From: Ruminococcus sp.
GTDB taxonomy: Bacteria; Bacillota; Clostridia; Oscillospirales; Ruminococcaceae
DNA: 64,000 nucleotides
Reading direction: 5' to 3'
Assembly: GCA_022768805.1 (NCBI GenBank)
Contig: JALELB010000017.1
Location: 27,109 to 91,108, forward strand
Shown: piece after piece, positions 25,756 through 35,399 of the stretch
How positions within the stretch are numbered: the first letter of the stretch is position 1
How the letters are laid out: the number at the start of each line of letters is the position of its first letter
Notes under the pieces: generated by a model
What the model was told of the DNA's origin: nothing
What the model saw: the letters and a program-made list of their open reading frames with translations, nothing else
Database searches by the model: none
Program-made: the position numbers and the translations under genes

Positions 25756-26631
25756 TTGGCAATTCTGAAGGCTGAGGGACTGACCTATCAGTACAGCATA
25801 GGCACTCCCTTTGAAAAAACCGCAGTGGATCATGTGGATCTGGAGATCGAGGACGGGGAGTTCGTGGGGCTGATCGGCCATACGGGTTCCGGGAAATCCA
25901 CCCTGATCCAACAGTTCAACGGACTGCTGAAGCCCACCTCCGGCAGGATCCTGGTGGACGGGCAGGATATCTGGGCGCTGAAAAAGGCGGATATGCGGCA
26001 GGTGAGGTTCAAGGTGGGGCTGGTATTCCAGTATCCGGAGTACCAGCTGTTTGAGGAGACCGTATACAAGGACATTGCCTTCGGTCCCCGGAATATGGGA
26101 CTGGACGAGCAGGAGATCGACCGCAGGGTTCGGCAGACCGCCCAGATAGTGGGGCTGGCGCCGGAGCTGCTGGATCAGCCCCCCTTTGCCCTGTCCGGGG
26201 GACAGAAGCGCCGGGTGGCAATCGCCGGCGTTATGGCCATGGAGCCCCGGGTACTGATTCTGGATGAACCCACCGCCGGGCTGGATCCCCGGGGCAGGGA
26301 CCGGATTCTGAACCGGCTGAAGGCGTATCACCGGGAGCACGGGGGCACCATCATTCTGGTATCCCACAGCATGGAGGATGTGGCACGGTTTGCCTCCAGG
26401 ATTCTGGTGATGAACCAGGGGAAGGTGTTCTGCTACGACACGCCGGAGCGTGTATTCCGCCGCTCCGAGGAGATCCGGGAGCTGGGACTGTCCGTGCCCC
26501 AGATCACCCGGGTATTCAATGCCCTGCGGAGCCGGGGATACCGGTTTGACAGCGAGGTGTATACAGTGGAGTATGCAAGGGATCTCATCCTGCGGTACCT
26601 GAAGGAAAAGGGCGGTGACGGCGCATGCTGA
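25756..26631 (+). CDS. ecfA2: ECF transporter ATPase EcfA2
   Basis: The second ECF ATPase, forming a heterodimer with EcfA1. Motifs: Walker A IGHTGSGKSTLIQQF near residue 43, Q-loop LVFQYPEYQLFEETV near 85, signature FALSGGQKRRVAIAG near 145 and Walker B VLILDEPTAGLDP near 167. Translation is placed at TTG 25,756, which has GGAGGAGA eight bases upstream and gives a normal N-terminus (LAILKAEGLTYQY); the longer frame upstream has no ribosome site. It overlaps ecfT by 7 bases. Confidence 0.95.
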   Translation: MAILKAEGLTYQYSIGTPFEKTAVDHVDLEIEDGEFVGLIGHTGSGKSTLIQQFNGLLKPTSGRILVDGQDIWALKKADMRQVRFKVGLVFQYPEYQLFEETVYKDIAFGPRNMGLDEQEIDRRVRQTAQIVGLAPELLDQPPFALSGGQKRRVAIAGVMAMEPRVLILDEPTAGLDPRGRDRILNRLKAYHREHGGTIILVSHSMEDVARFASRILVMNQGKVFCYDTPERVFRRSEEIRELGLSVPQITRVFNALRSRGYRFDSEVYTVEYARDLILRYLKEKGGDGAC

Positions 26632-27428
26632 AGGACATTACCTTAGGACAGTATTTCCCCGGGGAAAGCGTCATTCACCGGCTGGACCCCCGGTTCAAGA
26701 TCATTCTTACCACCCTGTTCATTGTGATGCTGTTTGTGACCCAGAAGGCGATGGGGCTTGCCATCGGCGGCGTATTCTGCCTGGCTGCCATTCTTCTGTC
26801 CCGAATCCCCATGAAAATGTTTGTCAAAAGCATCAGACCCATCGTGCCGATTCTGATTTTCACCTCCCTGCTGAATCTGCTGTTCATCGACAAGGGAAAT
26901 ACTCTGTTTTCGTGGAAATTCATCCACATTACCCAGGGAGGCATCCAGACCTCGGCTTTCATGGTGATCCGCATCATCTTCCTGATTGCCGGCACCTCCC
27001 TGCTGACCTATACCACCTCGCCCATTCAGCTGACGGATGCCATCGAACGGCTGCTGTCCCCCCTCAAGAAGCTGCATGTGCCGGTGCATGAGCTTGCCAT
27101 GATGATGACCATTGCTCTCCGGTTCATTCCCACCCTGATTGAGGAAACGGACAAGATTATGGCGGCACAGAAGGCCCGGGGAGCCGATCTGGAAAGCGGA
27201 AGCCTGATGCAGCGGGCAAAGGCGCTGATCCCCATTCTGATTCCGCTGTTTGTATCCGCCTTCCGCCGGGCGGAGGAGCTGGCCACCGCTATGGAATGCC
27301 GGTGCTACCGGGGGGGAGAGGGGCGCACCCGGCTGCGGCAGATGCAGTCCGGGCTCCGGGACTATGTTGCCCTGGGCGTAACCTGTGTCTTTCTGGCGGC
27401 GGCGATTATTCTGCCCCGGCTGATCTGA
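26625..27428 (+). CDS. ecfT: ECF transporter T component EcfT
   Basis: The membrane coupling protein that links EcfA1A2 to the interchangeable S components. The 267-residue product has about five membrane helices and the cytoplasmic coupling helices with the conserved Ala-Arg-Gly type motifs (AAQKARGADL near residue 187 and ATAMECRCYRGGEGR near 224). The start codon lies inside the last codons of ecfA2. Confidence 0.95.
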   Translation: MLKDITLGQYFPGESVIHRLDPRFKIILTTLFIVMLFVTQKAMGLAIGGVFCLAAILLSRIPMKMFVKSIRPIVPILIFTSLLNLLFIDKGNTLFSWKFIHITQGGIQTSAFMVIRIIFLIAGTSLLTYTTSPIQLTDAIERLLSPLKKLHVPVHELAMMMTIALRFIPTLIEETDKIMAAQKARGADLESGSLMQRAKALIPILIPLFVSAFRRAEELATAMECRCYRGGEGRTRLRQMQSGLRDYVALGVTCVFLAAAIILPRLI

Positions 27429-27463
27429 CCGGCGGATTGCAGGAAAACAGGGAGGGAACAAGT

Positions 27464-30076
27464 ATGCAGCGTTTGCAGAGACTCGCAGGACGCATCAGCC
27501 GCAGAGCGGAACGGCACCCGCTGCTGTGGTGCTTTCTGCTGCCCTTTCTGCTGTTCGGCGCCGGCTTTGTTATCCAGGGGATTTACCCCTTTGGCAATGC
27601 CCAGATTCTCGTTACAGATCTGTGGCACCAATACTACCCCTTTCTGCGGCTGTTACAGGAAAAGCTCCAGACCGGCGGCTCCATGCTGTACACCTGGCGC
27701 TCCGGGATGGGAACCAATTTCCTCAGCCTTGCCTCCTATTACACCGCAAGCCCGCTGAATCTTCTCACTATGTTCCTTCCGGCGGCATGGCTCCGGGAGG
27801 CGCTGACCCTGTTTGTGATGCTGAAGGTGGGCTTTGCCGGCCTGTTCTGCGGCATGTTTCTGAAGGATCTGTTCCGGCGCCGGGATATGTCCCTGGTTTG
27901 CTTTTCCATGCTCTATGCCCTGTGTGACTACGTCACCGGCTATTACTGGAATGTCATGTGGCTGGATACAGTAGCGCTGCTGCCCCTGGTGATGCTGGGG
28001 CTGGTATGGCTCATCCGGGACGGCAGACGCTGGCTGTATCCTCTGGCGCTGGGACTTTCCCTGACGGCGAATTACTACATCGGCTACATGACCTGTATCT
28101 TCTGCGTGCTGGCGTTTTTTGTCTTGTGCATCTGCCTGCACAGGAATATCCGGCAGTGGCTGCTGTCGGGGGTTCGCTTTGCATACTGCTCTTTGATCGG
28201 CGGCGGACTGTCCGCCTGGATGCTTTTGCCTGCCTATCGGGCACTGGAGCTCAGCTACAGCGCCAACAGCCAGTTTCCGCAGAAGGCAGTATGGCAGCTG
28301 GACTGGCAGGACATGCTTTCCAATCTGCTGAGCTTTCAGCGGCCCACCTCCCTGGAGGGGCTGCCCAATGTGTCCTGCGGCATGCTGTGCGTGGTGCTGT
28401 TCTTTGCCTTTGTGTCGGCAAAGCGGATTCCGCTGCGGGAAAAGCTCTGTGCGGTGGTGCTGCTGGGATTTTTGTTTGCAAGCTGCAGCCTGAACATCCT
28501 GAACTACATCTGGCACGGATTTCATTTTACCAATATGCTGCCCTACCGGTTCTCGTTCCTGATTTCCTTTGTGCTGGTGGTGCTGTCCTACCGGGCGTAT
28601 CTTGCTTTGGAACACTGGCAGCGTTTTCAGTTTGTCCCCATGCTGCTGGGCACGGGAGCTCTGTGTATTTTGTCCTGGGGGCGGCAGACCAAATTTGCGG
28701 TGATCTGCAGCGGATTGCTGGGAGCAGGCTTTCTGCTCCTGCTGCTGGCACGGCAGTTCCGGCAGTGCACCCGCCGGGAGTTGAACCGGATTCTGGTGAT
28801 CGCCGTGACGGTGGAAATGCTGTTCCAGGTGCGGATGGGCAATCAGCAGGTGGGCTCTACCAACCGGGAGGTTTACCCCCGGAACAATACACAGATGCAG
28901 ATGCTGCTGGAGCAGCTTTCCCGGCAGGATGACAGCTTCTACCGGGTGGAGGAAAGCTATACCTATACGCTGAATGACGGGGCGCTTTACGGCTATAACG
29001 GGGTATCCCAGTTTTCCTCCTCCGCCAACGTGGCGGTAACGGGTATGCTGAAGCGCATCGGGCTGGCAGCTGGGGAAAGTGCCAACCGCTATTGCTTCAA
29101 TGCCTCTACGCCCTTTACCAATATGCTGCTGGGAGTCAGGTATCTGCTTGCCGTGGACGGCTTTCTGGCGGATGAAGCATTGTATACGGAAATGATGTCC
29201 TCCAGCCCGGTCAGGGTATATCAGGCGGACTATGGGCTGCCTCTGGGGTATATGGTGGAGGATGGAGTGCTGAGCTGTGCCATGACCAGCGGAGGAAATG
29301 TGTTCGGCAACCAGAACAAGCTGTTTTCCGCCATGACCGGCGTGGAGGAGGAGCTGTTTTCGGCGGAGCTTCCCACAGGCATCCGGCATACGGGCATCAC
29401 GGCCGACAGCAACCATTACGGCAGCTACCACATCTGTTCAGGCTCGGAGCCAGGCAGGGCGGCATTTGATTTTACCCCCCAACAGGACGGAATCTATTAC
29501 GCCTATGTAAGCGGCGGAGGCGTTGCCGATGCGGAGGTTCACCGGCCGGGCATGGAGCCCCGGAGCTATCATGTTGAGCGCCGTCCCTATCTGTTCCCCC
29601 TGGGCAGCGTGACTGCCGGAGAAACGGTTTCCATCGAGGGCGCAATTCCGGCAGATACGGATCAGTACCTGACGCTGTATATATACCGGCTGGATCAACA
29701 GGTACTGGAGAAAGGATATCAGGCTCTGGCGGATGAGATGCTGACGGAGCTGTCCGTGACGGATACCACCGTGACCGGTACTGTCACTGCCCGGAGGGAA
29801 GGCATCCTTTACTGCTCCATTCCCTTTGAGCCGGGCTGGCGTGCCCAGGTGGACGGGGAACCTGCGGAGCTGATTCCGGTATGCGGCGCCATGACGGGCA
29901 TCCGGCTGACTCCCGGCACTCACAGCATTGCGCTGCACTATGTGCCGGAGGGCTTCCGGGAGGGTACAGTCATCACCGGGGTCAGCGGACTGCTGTTCGG
30001 GGCGGATCTGGCTCTGGCGTATATACTGAACAAACGAAGAAAGAAGGTGCAGCCATGCGGACCCTCAAATGCATGA
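27464..30076 (+). CDS. YfhO-family membrane protein
   Basis: An 870-residue multi-pass membrane protein of the bacterial YfhO family. The N-terminal 500 residues hold about 12 hydrophobic segments, beginning after a basic region (MQRLQRLAGRISRR) and including the exposed loop GIYPFGNAQILVTDLWHQYYPF near residue 50 (split here as two blocks) that is typical of YfhO. The rest is a large extracytoplasmic beta-rich domain with a final membrane helix and basic tail. In Bacillus and Listeria YfhO-type proteins add sugars to lipoteichoic acid or related polymers; the same role here is an inference. GGGAGGG precedes the ATG at 27,464. It overlaps truA by 22 bases. Confidence 0.85.
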   Translation: MQRLQRLAGRISRRAERHPLLWCFLLPFLLFGAGFVIQGIYPFGNAQILVTDLWHQYYPFLRLLQEKLQTGGSMLYTWRSGMGTNFLSLASYYTASPLNLLTMFLPAAWLREALTLFVMLKVGFAGLFCGMFLKDLFRRRDMSLVCFSMLYALCDYVTGYYWNVMWLDTVALLPLVMLGLVWLIRDGRRWLYPLALGLSLTANYYIGYMTCIFCVLAFFVLCICLHRNIRQWLLSGVRFAYCSLIGGGLSAWMLLPAYRALELSYSANSQFPQKAVWQLDWQDMLSNLLSFQRPTSLEGLPNVSCGMLCVVLFFAFVSAKRIPLREKLCAVVLLGFLFASCSLNILNYIWHGFHFTNMLPYRFSFLISFVLVVLSYRAYLALEHWQRFQFVPMLLGTGALCILSWGRQTKFAVICSGLLGAGFLLLLLARQFRQCTRRELNRILVIAVTVEMLFQVRMGNQQVGSTNREVYPRNNTQMQMLLEQLSRQDDSFYRVEESYTYTLNDGALYGYNGVSQFSSSANVAVTGMLKRIGLAAGESANRYCFNASTPFTNMLLGVRYLLAVDGFLADEALYTEMMSSSPVRVYQADYGLPLGYMVEDGVLSCAMTSGGNVFGNQNKLFSAMTGVEEELFSAELPTGIRHTGITADSNHYGSYHICSGSEPGRAAFDFTPQQDGIYYAYVSGGGVADAEVHRPGMEPRSYHVERRPYLFPLGSVTAGETVSIEGAIPADTDQYLTLYIYRLDQQVLEKGYQALADEMLTELSVTDTTVTGTVTARREGILYCSIPFEPGWRAQVDGEPAELIPVCGAMTGIRLTPGTHSIALHYVPEGFREGTVITGVSGLLFGADLALAYILNKRRKKVQPCGPSNA

Positions 30077-30876
30077 TGGCGTACCGGGGTACCCGGTATC
30101 ACGGCTTTCAGCGGCAGGAGAATGCCCACACCGTCCAGGAGGCGGTGGAGCAGGCAGTGGGCAGCGTGCTGAACCATCCGGTGACCATTTACGGCTGCTC
30201 CCGGACGGATACCGGGGTCCACGCCCGGCAGTACTGCTTTTCCTTTCAGACAGACCGGCCGATTCCCACGCTGAATCTGGTGCGGGGGGTCAATGGAAGG
30301 CTTCCGGCGGATATTTCCCTGCTGAGTGCAGAGGATGCGGCTCCGGATTTCCACGCCCGGTATGCCTGCCGGGGCAAGGAATATTTATATCTCATCCACA
30401 ACAGTGAATCCCCCAACCCGTTTTTACAGGATCTGGCCTGTCACCATCGCCGCCCCATTGACCCGGAGCTGATGCAGGCCTGTGCGGACCGGTTTATCGG
30501 CACCCATGATTTCAAGAGCTTTTGCAGTGCCCAGGCCCAGCGAACCAGCACAATCCGGACAATTTATGATTTTTCTGTAGAATTTCATGGAGATTCCGTA
30601 ATACTACTTGTCAAAGGCGATGGTTTTCTGTATAATATGATTAGGATCCTTGTGGGCACCATGCTGGATGTGAATGACGGCAGGCTGCGGCTTTCGGATC
30701 TGGACGGAATCCTTGCGGCCCGGGACCGGCAGTGCGCCGGGAAAACCGCGCTGGCATGCGGACTGTACCTGAATCGGGTATTCTATGACGACGCATTTCA
30801 GGCGGAGCCGAAAAAAGGACTCCGGATTGTGAAAAAGGAGATGGAGCCGGCCCCCTTTCCGGGATGGATCCGGTAA
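30055..30876 (+). CDS. truA: tRNA pseudouridine(38-40) synthase TruA
   Basis: TruA isomerises uridines 38-40 in the tRNA anticodon arm. The 273-residue product shows YRGTRYHGFQ at the start, the catalytic aspartate in SRTDTGVHARQ near residue 52, HDFKSFCSA near 150 and GDGFLYNMIRILVGT near 192. The start at 30,055 lies inside the end of the yfhO-like gene with AAGGTG just upstream. truA next to ecfT is a common order in Firmicutes; here the YfhO gene is inserted between them. Confidence 0.96.
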   Translation: MRTLKCMMAYRGTRYHGFQRQENAHTVQEAVEQAVGSVLNHPVTIYGCSRTDTGVHARQYCFSFQTDRPIPTLNLVRGVNGRLPADISLLSAEDAAPDFHARYACRGKEYLYLIHNSESPNPFLQDLACHHRRPIDPELMQACADRFIGTHDFKSFCSAQAQRTSTIRTIYDFSVEFHGDSVILLVKGDGFLYNMIRILVGTMLDVNDGRLRLSDLDGILAARDRQCAGKTALACGLYLNRVFYDDAFQAEPKKGLRIVKKEMEPAPFPGWIR

Positions 30877-30882
30877 AATACT

Positions 30883-32055
30883 ATGGCAACTGAACACAAT
30901 ACACAGGATATTGTTTTAGCCAGGCGACGACGCAATCGGCGGCGCAGGCTGCAGAAGCTGTTTCTGATTCTGCTGGTGCTGCTGCTGGCGGGGATTATCT
31001 ACGCCCGTCGGGATGTCTGGTATCCCAAGCTGGAGGGAATCGGCACCAGGTATCAGACCATCCGGCAGAATGACGGAACGATGGCGGAGGGGAATTTCCC
31101 GCTGACGGTTTCCGGCGGCATCGACTATGAAACCGCAGACATGAACAACAATCTGGTGATTCTGAGCGATGCCAATTTCTATATCTACGGGCTGGACGGC
31201 AATTTGCGGGAAAGCCGGCAGCATGCCTATGCAAACGCCATGATGGAGGTTGCGGGCAAGAAGGCGCTGATCTATGAAAGCAGCGGGAATCAGTTCCGGG
31301 TGGAAAGCAAGAGCAAGACCCTGTATACCAAGGAGCTGGACGAACAGATTGTCTTTGCCCGGCTCAGCCCCTCCGGCTGTGTGGCGGTGGTGACCACCTC
31401 CCAGCTGTGTGCCTGCACCATCCGGGTCTTTGATGAAAACGGACAGGAGATCTACAGCCGGGACTGTGTGGACCGGGTGTCGGAGCTGGCGTTTAACCCC
31501 AAGGGGGACGGCTGTTCCATTGTGCTGCTGACCGTAAAGGACGGACAGATACAGTCAACTGTCCGGACCTTCCTGTTTGACAGTGCCGGGGATCAGTGGA
31601 CATCTGAGCCGCTGGATACCTTTTGCATCTCCCTGTCCGTAACGGACAGCGGGGTATACCTGATGGGGGATACCCGATGCGCCTTTTATGACAATGCCGG
31701 GAACGAAACCGGTATGTATACCTACACCGGTACGCTGGTGGGCGGAAGCTGTGAAAACGGCAAGGCTGCGCTTCTGTTTGAAAATGAAACCAAGAGGCGT
31801 TCCAGCCTGGTGCTGCTGGATTCCGGAACAGCGGATCCCCGGCAGGTGGATTTTGATACGGTGGTAAAAAGCGTGCATGTGATGGACGGCAGTGCATATG
31901 TTCTGACTAAGGTGGGATTGGAAACATATTCATTCGACGGGACACAGAAAAGCAGCGTAGCTGTATCCGACAGTTATGATGATTTTCTGCGGATAGATAA
32001 ATACCTGTTCTTGTTTGGATATGATAAGATTGACCGAATGGATTTTGCGAATTGA
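30883..32055 (+). CDS. DUF5711 family membrane-anchored beta-propeller-like protein
   Basis: A 390-residue protein with a very basic cytoplasmic N-terminus (ARRRRNRRRRLQK), one membrane helix (about 28-42) and a large extracytoplasmic domain built of short repeated beta-strand units such as NNNLVILSDANFYIYGLDG and VYLMGDTRCAFYDNAG, suggesting a beta-propeller. It matches the layout of DUF5711 proteins of Clostridia, whose function is unknown. It starts 6 bases after truA and is followed by a CvpA-like gene, an order often kept in ruminococci. Confidence 0.7.
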   Translation: MATEHNTQDIVLARRRRNRRRRLQKLFLILLVLLLAGIIYARRDVWYPKLEGIGTRYQTIRQNDGTMAEGNFPLTVSGGIDYETADMNNNLVILSDANFYIYGLDGNLRESRQHAYANAMMEVAGKKALIYESSGNQFRVESKSKTLYTKELDEQIVFARLSPSGCVAVVTTSQLCACTIRVFDENGQEIYSRDCVDRVSELAFNPKGDGCSIVLLTVKDGQIQSTVRTFLFDSAGDQWTSEPLDTFCISLSVTDSGVYLMGDTRCAFYDNAGNETGMYTYTGTLVGGSCENGKAALLFENETKRRSSLVLLDSGTADPRQVDFDTVVKSVHVMDGSAYVLTKVGLETYSFDGTQKSSVAVSDSYDDFLRIDKYLFLFGYDKIDRMDFAN

Positions 32056-32085
32056 TCTGAATTTGCCGCAATGTAGGAGGACAAC

Positions 32086-32994
32086 ATGATGGGGAGCCAA
32101 TTTTGGTGGTTTTATGATGTATTGGCGGTGGCAGTCATTCTGCTTGTGATTTACGCCAATGCCAAGAGAGGATTCAAAAAGAATTTTCTGGTTATGATCG
32201 GCTATATTCTGTCGGCTGTGGTGGCGTCCGTGGCCAGTGCTATGCTGGCGGAGCCTGTTTATTCCGGGGTAATCCGGGAGAGCAATCTGACTGCATTCGA
32301 GCAGGTGCTCACCGAGTATGACGGCACGGAAGCAATCCGGGATGCACTGGATGAGCAGCGCTATGGCGCACAGTTTGACAACAAGAAAATTGATGTTTAT
32401 CTTTCGCCGGCCAAGGAGGATTTCGAGGACGGACTGTACCGGTATGTGAATCAGACCTGTGACTATACGGTGACAACCCCTACGGAATTCCGGAATATTC
32501 TGCGGGGTGCATTCATAGAATCTTTCGGCGGTCTGATCGCTGAGCAGATGCCGCTGTACGCCCGCCTATCTCTTGAGGAGCAGCTGGCGGACAACAATGC
32601 GTTGTATGTGCAGACCATGCAGCAGATCTATGGCGAATCAGGCTCCAGAAGGCAGATTGCATCCTATCTGGAGGACACTTATGTGAAGGACGACTGTATT
32701 CAGATCGTGAACGCATTTCTGTTTATCGCCATTTTCTGCTGCCTCATGAGCATCATTGCCGTGATCGCCAAAAAGATGGAATCCCGGTTCTATTTCAATA
32801 TTTATCCGTTTGTGGATCGTGTGGCAGGAGGACTGCTGGGCATTCTGGAGGCGCTGATGCTGCTGTGCCTGCTGTGTATGTTCCTGCGGCTGCTGTTTGT
32901 GACTGCTTCTGATACTATGCTGGTCCTGAATGAGGAAACGATTCTCAGAAGCCGTCTGTTCCGGTATGTATATATACTGTCGGGCAAGCTGTAA
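32086..32994 (+). CDS. CvpA-like membrane protein
   Basis: A 302-residue membrane protein. The first 60 residues contain two hydrophobic segments separated by the KRGFKKNFLVMIGYILS motif typical of CvpA (colicin V production-like) proteins; a soluble segment follows (about 65-200) and two more helices end the protein. CvpA proteins influence envelope homeostasis, without a settled mechanism. GGAGG lies before the ATG. It is cotranscribed with the DUF5711 and ClpE-like genes. Confidence 0.7.
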   Translation: MMGSQFWWFYDVLAVAVILLVIYANAKRGFKKNFLVMIGYILSAVVASVASAMLAEPVYSGVIRESNLTAFEQVLTEYDGTEAIRDALDEQRYGAQFDNKKIDVYLSPAKEDFEDGLYRYVNQTCDYTVTTPTEFRNILRGAFIESFGGLIAEQMPLYARLSLEEQLADNNALYVQTMQQIYGESGSRRQIASYLEDTYVKDDCIQIVNAFLFIAIFCCLMSIIAVIAKKMESRFYFNIYPFVDRVAGGLLGILEALMLLCLLCMFLRLLFVTASDTMLVLNEETILRSRLFRYVYILSGKL

Positions 32995-33009
32995 TCAATT
33001 GTGCAAAGG

Positions 33010-33040
33010 AAGGAGCATTCCGGATAGGGAATGAAATGAT
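33010..33040 (+). promoter_or_regulatory. Ribosome binding site with a hairpin between SD and ATG (clpE-like)
   Basis: AAGGAG (33,010-33,015) is 25 bases from the ATG, too far for normal initiation. A hairpin CATTCC (33,016-33,021)/GGAATG (33,028-33,033) lies exactly between; if folded out, the Shine-Dalgarno would sit 7 bases from the ATG at 33,041. Confidence 0.5.
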
Positions 33041-35332
33041 ATGATGGTTTTATGTAGCAAATGCAAACGACGTCCTGCTGTGGTTTTTATCCAGACCATG
33101 CACGGCAACGAAAAGAAAAGCGAAGGACTCTGCATGCCCTGTGCAAGACAGATGAACATTCCTCAGGTCAAGGAATATATGGAGCAGATGGGCATTACCG
33201 ATGAAGAACTGGAGCAGATGTCCGACCAGATGATGGAGCTTATGGACGGGGATCATTTTGAAATGGGGGGCTCCGGCACCCTGCCACCGTTTATCCAGAA
33301 TCTGCTGGGGGGCAATGCAGCCCAGAAGCCGGAGGAAGCAGGCAATCCCAGACCGGAAAGCAACCAGGACCATTCCCGGAGCAAGAAAAAGAAGGAAAAG
33401 ACCCGGGAGCTGAAATTCCTGGATAACTACTGCACCAACCTCAGCAAGCAGGCTGAGGAGGGCAAGTTGGACAATATTGTCGGCCGGGAGCGGGAGATCG
33501 CCCGGGTGATCCAGATCCTTTCCCGGCGTCAGAAAAACAACCCCTGCCTGATCGGTGAGCCTGGCGTGGGCAAAACTGCCATTGCAGAGGGCATCGCCCA
33601 GAAAATTGCCGCAGGCGAGGTGCCCTTTAATCTGCGGGGCAAACGGGTATATCTGATGGATCTGACCTCTCTGGTAGCAGGTACCCAGTTCCGGGGCCAA
33701 TTTGAGAGCCGGGTCAAGGGACTCATCAGTGAGGTCAAGGAGCAGGGGAATATCATTCTGTTCATTGACGAGGTACACAACCTGATCGGTACCGGAGATT
33801 CCGAAGGCTCCATGAATGCGGCGAATATTCTCAAGCCGGCCTTGTCCCGGGGAGAGATCCAGGTAATCGGCGCCACTACCTTCAGCGAATATCGGAAGTA
33901 TATCGAAAAGGACAGTGCCCTGGAACGCCGGTTCCAGCCGGTTACGGTGAATGTGCCCTCTATTGACGATACGGTTGCGGTGCTGATGGGCATCAAGAAA
34001 TATTACGAAGCCTTCCACCGGGTGAAGATCAGCGAATATCTGGTGCGCATGTGCGCCGTGCTGTCCGACCGGTATATCAACGACCGGTTCCTGCCGGATA
34101 AGGCCATAGACCTGCTGGATGAAAGCTGTGCCTGTGCGTCCATCCGCCATCCGGAGCTTGGACAGCTGGATGAAACCCGCAAGAGCATTGCGGAAAAGGA
34201 AACACAGGAAAAGGAAATTGAGGAGTCCGAATCGCCGGATTATCAGGCACTGGCAGAGGTCAAGGCGGATCTGATTCGCCTGCGGGAACAGCTGGAGCAG
34301 CTGGAAAAGCAGACCGCCAATATTACCGTCAGTGAAGCGGATCTTGCCCAGGTGGTGGAGGTCTGGACCGGTGTGCCTGCCAGCAAGATTACCCAGACAG
34401 AATTTACCAAGCTGGAGCATCTGGAGGAGAGCCTGTCCAAGCGGGTTATCGGCCAGTCCGAGGCCATCAGCGTGCTGAGCCGGGCAATCAAGCGGACCCG
34501 GGTGCAGCTTTCCAAGCGCCGCCGTCCTGCCTCCTTCATCTTTGTCGGGCCTACCGGTGTGGGCAAGACGGAGCTGGTGAAGGTGCTTGCAGAGGAAATG
34601 TTTGATTCTGCTGAGGCTCTGATCCGGCTGGATATGACGGAATACATGGAAAAGCATGCGGTTGCCAAGATGATCGGTTCCCCTCCCGGCTATGTGGGCT
34701 ACGATGAAGCAGGGCAGCTTACCGAGAAAGTGCGCCGCCGCCCCTATTCTGTGGTGCTGTTTGACGAGATTGAAAAGGCACATCCGGATATTATGAACCT
34801 GCTGCTGCAGATTCTGGACGAGGGCAGGCTGAATGACGCCCACGGACGTTCCATCAGCTTTGAGAATACGATTATTGTGATGACCTCCAATGCGGGCTCC
34901 ACGGACAAGAGCACCGGCATGGGCTTCAACAAAACCGAGGGAGAGATCAGCCGGGAGAAAGCGCTGAAGGCGCTGCGGGACTTCCTGCGCCCCGAGTTTA
35001 TCGGCCGTGTGGACGAGGTTGTGGTGTTCCGGCCGCTGACCGTTACGGACTTTGCGGATATTGCGGGACTCATGCTGTCGGAGATGGCACAGGCTCTGGA
35101 GGAAAAGGAAGTCAAGCTGGATGTGACACGGGCTGCTCTGGAGGAAATTGCAAAGGAAGCCTTCGGCAAGCCATACGGTGCCCGGGATCTGCGCCGGGTA
35201 ATCCGCCAGAAGGTGGAGGATCCTGTAGCAGAGCTTCTGCTGCGTCACAGCGGCTATGTGGAAAAGCTTTCAGTGGATGTGCTGGACGGCGCTCTCCACG
35301 TCAGCGAGGTTGTAGAGGTCAAAACAAACTGA
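33041..35332 (+). CDS. clpE: ClpE-like Clp ATPase with N-terminal zinc finger
   Basis: A 763-residue HSP100 unfoldase that should feed substrates to ClpP. It has a ClpE-type N-terminal zinc finger (C5-x2-C8 and C31-x2-C34), an acidic linker, then two AAA+ modules: Walker A GEPGVGKT at 172-179 with [10 protein letters not shown], a middle coiled segment around 380-430, and Walker A GPTGVGKT at 503-510 with [12 protein letters not shown] hydrophobic MGF tripeptide in STGMGFNK lies where the ClpP-docking loop is expected. It lacks the double Clp-N repeats of ClpC. It is the last gene of the ecf-to-clp plus-strand run and no CtsR-type operator was seen. Confidence 0.9.
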   Translation: MMVLCSKCKRRPAVVFIQTMHGNEKKSEGLCMPCARQMNIPQVKEYMEQMGITDEELEQMSDQMMELMDGDHFEMGGSGTLPPFIQNLLGGNAAQKPEEAGNPRPESNQDHSRSKKKKEKTRELKFLDNYCTNLSKQAEEGKLDNIVGREREIARVIQILSRRQKNNPCLIGEPGVGKTAIAEGIAQKIAAGEVPFNLRGKRVYLMDLTSLVAGTQFRGQFESRVKGLISEVKEQGNIILFIDEVHNLIGTGDSEGSMNAANILKPALSRGEIQVIGATTFSEYRKYIEKDSALERRFQPVTVNVPSIDDTVAVLMGIKKYYEAFHRVKISEYLVRMCAVLSDRYINDRFLPDKAIDLLDESCACASIRHPELGQLDETRKSIAEKETQEKEIEESESPDYQALAEVKADLIRLREQLEQLEKQTANITVSEADLAQVVEVWTGVPASKITQTEFTKLEHLEESLSKRVIGQSEAISVLSRAIKRTRVQLSKRRRPASFIFVGPTGVGKTELVKVLAEEMFDSAEALIRLDMTEYMEKHAVAKMIGSPPGYVGYDEAGQLTEKVRRRPYSVVLFDEIEKAHPDIMNLLLQILDEGRLNDAHGRSISFENTIIVMTSNAGSTDKSTGMGFNKTEGEISREKALKALRDFLRPEFIGRVDEVVVFRPLTVTDFADIAGLMLSEMAQALEEKEVKLDVTRAALEEIAKEAFGKPYGARDLRRVIRQKVEDPVAELLLRHSGYVEKLSVDVLDGALHVSEVVEVKTN

Positions 35333-35351
35333 TCTGTCGCCTGCATATAAA

Positions 35352-35387
35352 AAAACGGACAGACGGGGTTTCCCGTCTGTCCGTTTT
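35352..35387. terminator. Bidirectional terminator
   Basis: A perfect 16-bp stem (AAAACGGACAGACGGG with CCCGTCTGTCCGTTTT, 4-nt loop) between the convergent clpE-like and GH26-like genes; T/A runs flank both sides. Confidence 0.92.
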
Positions 35388-35399
35388 GCATTGGTGTGA

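Noticed and set aside
33050-35248. Long minus-strand frame opposite the ClpE-like gene.
   Set aside because: Antisense shadow of a clear AAA+ protein, without ribosome site or motifs.
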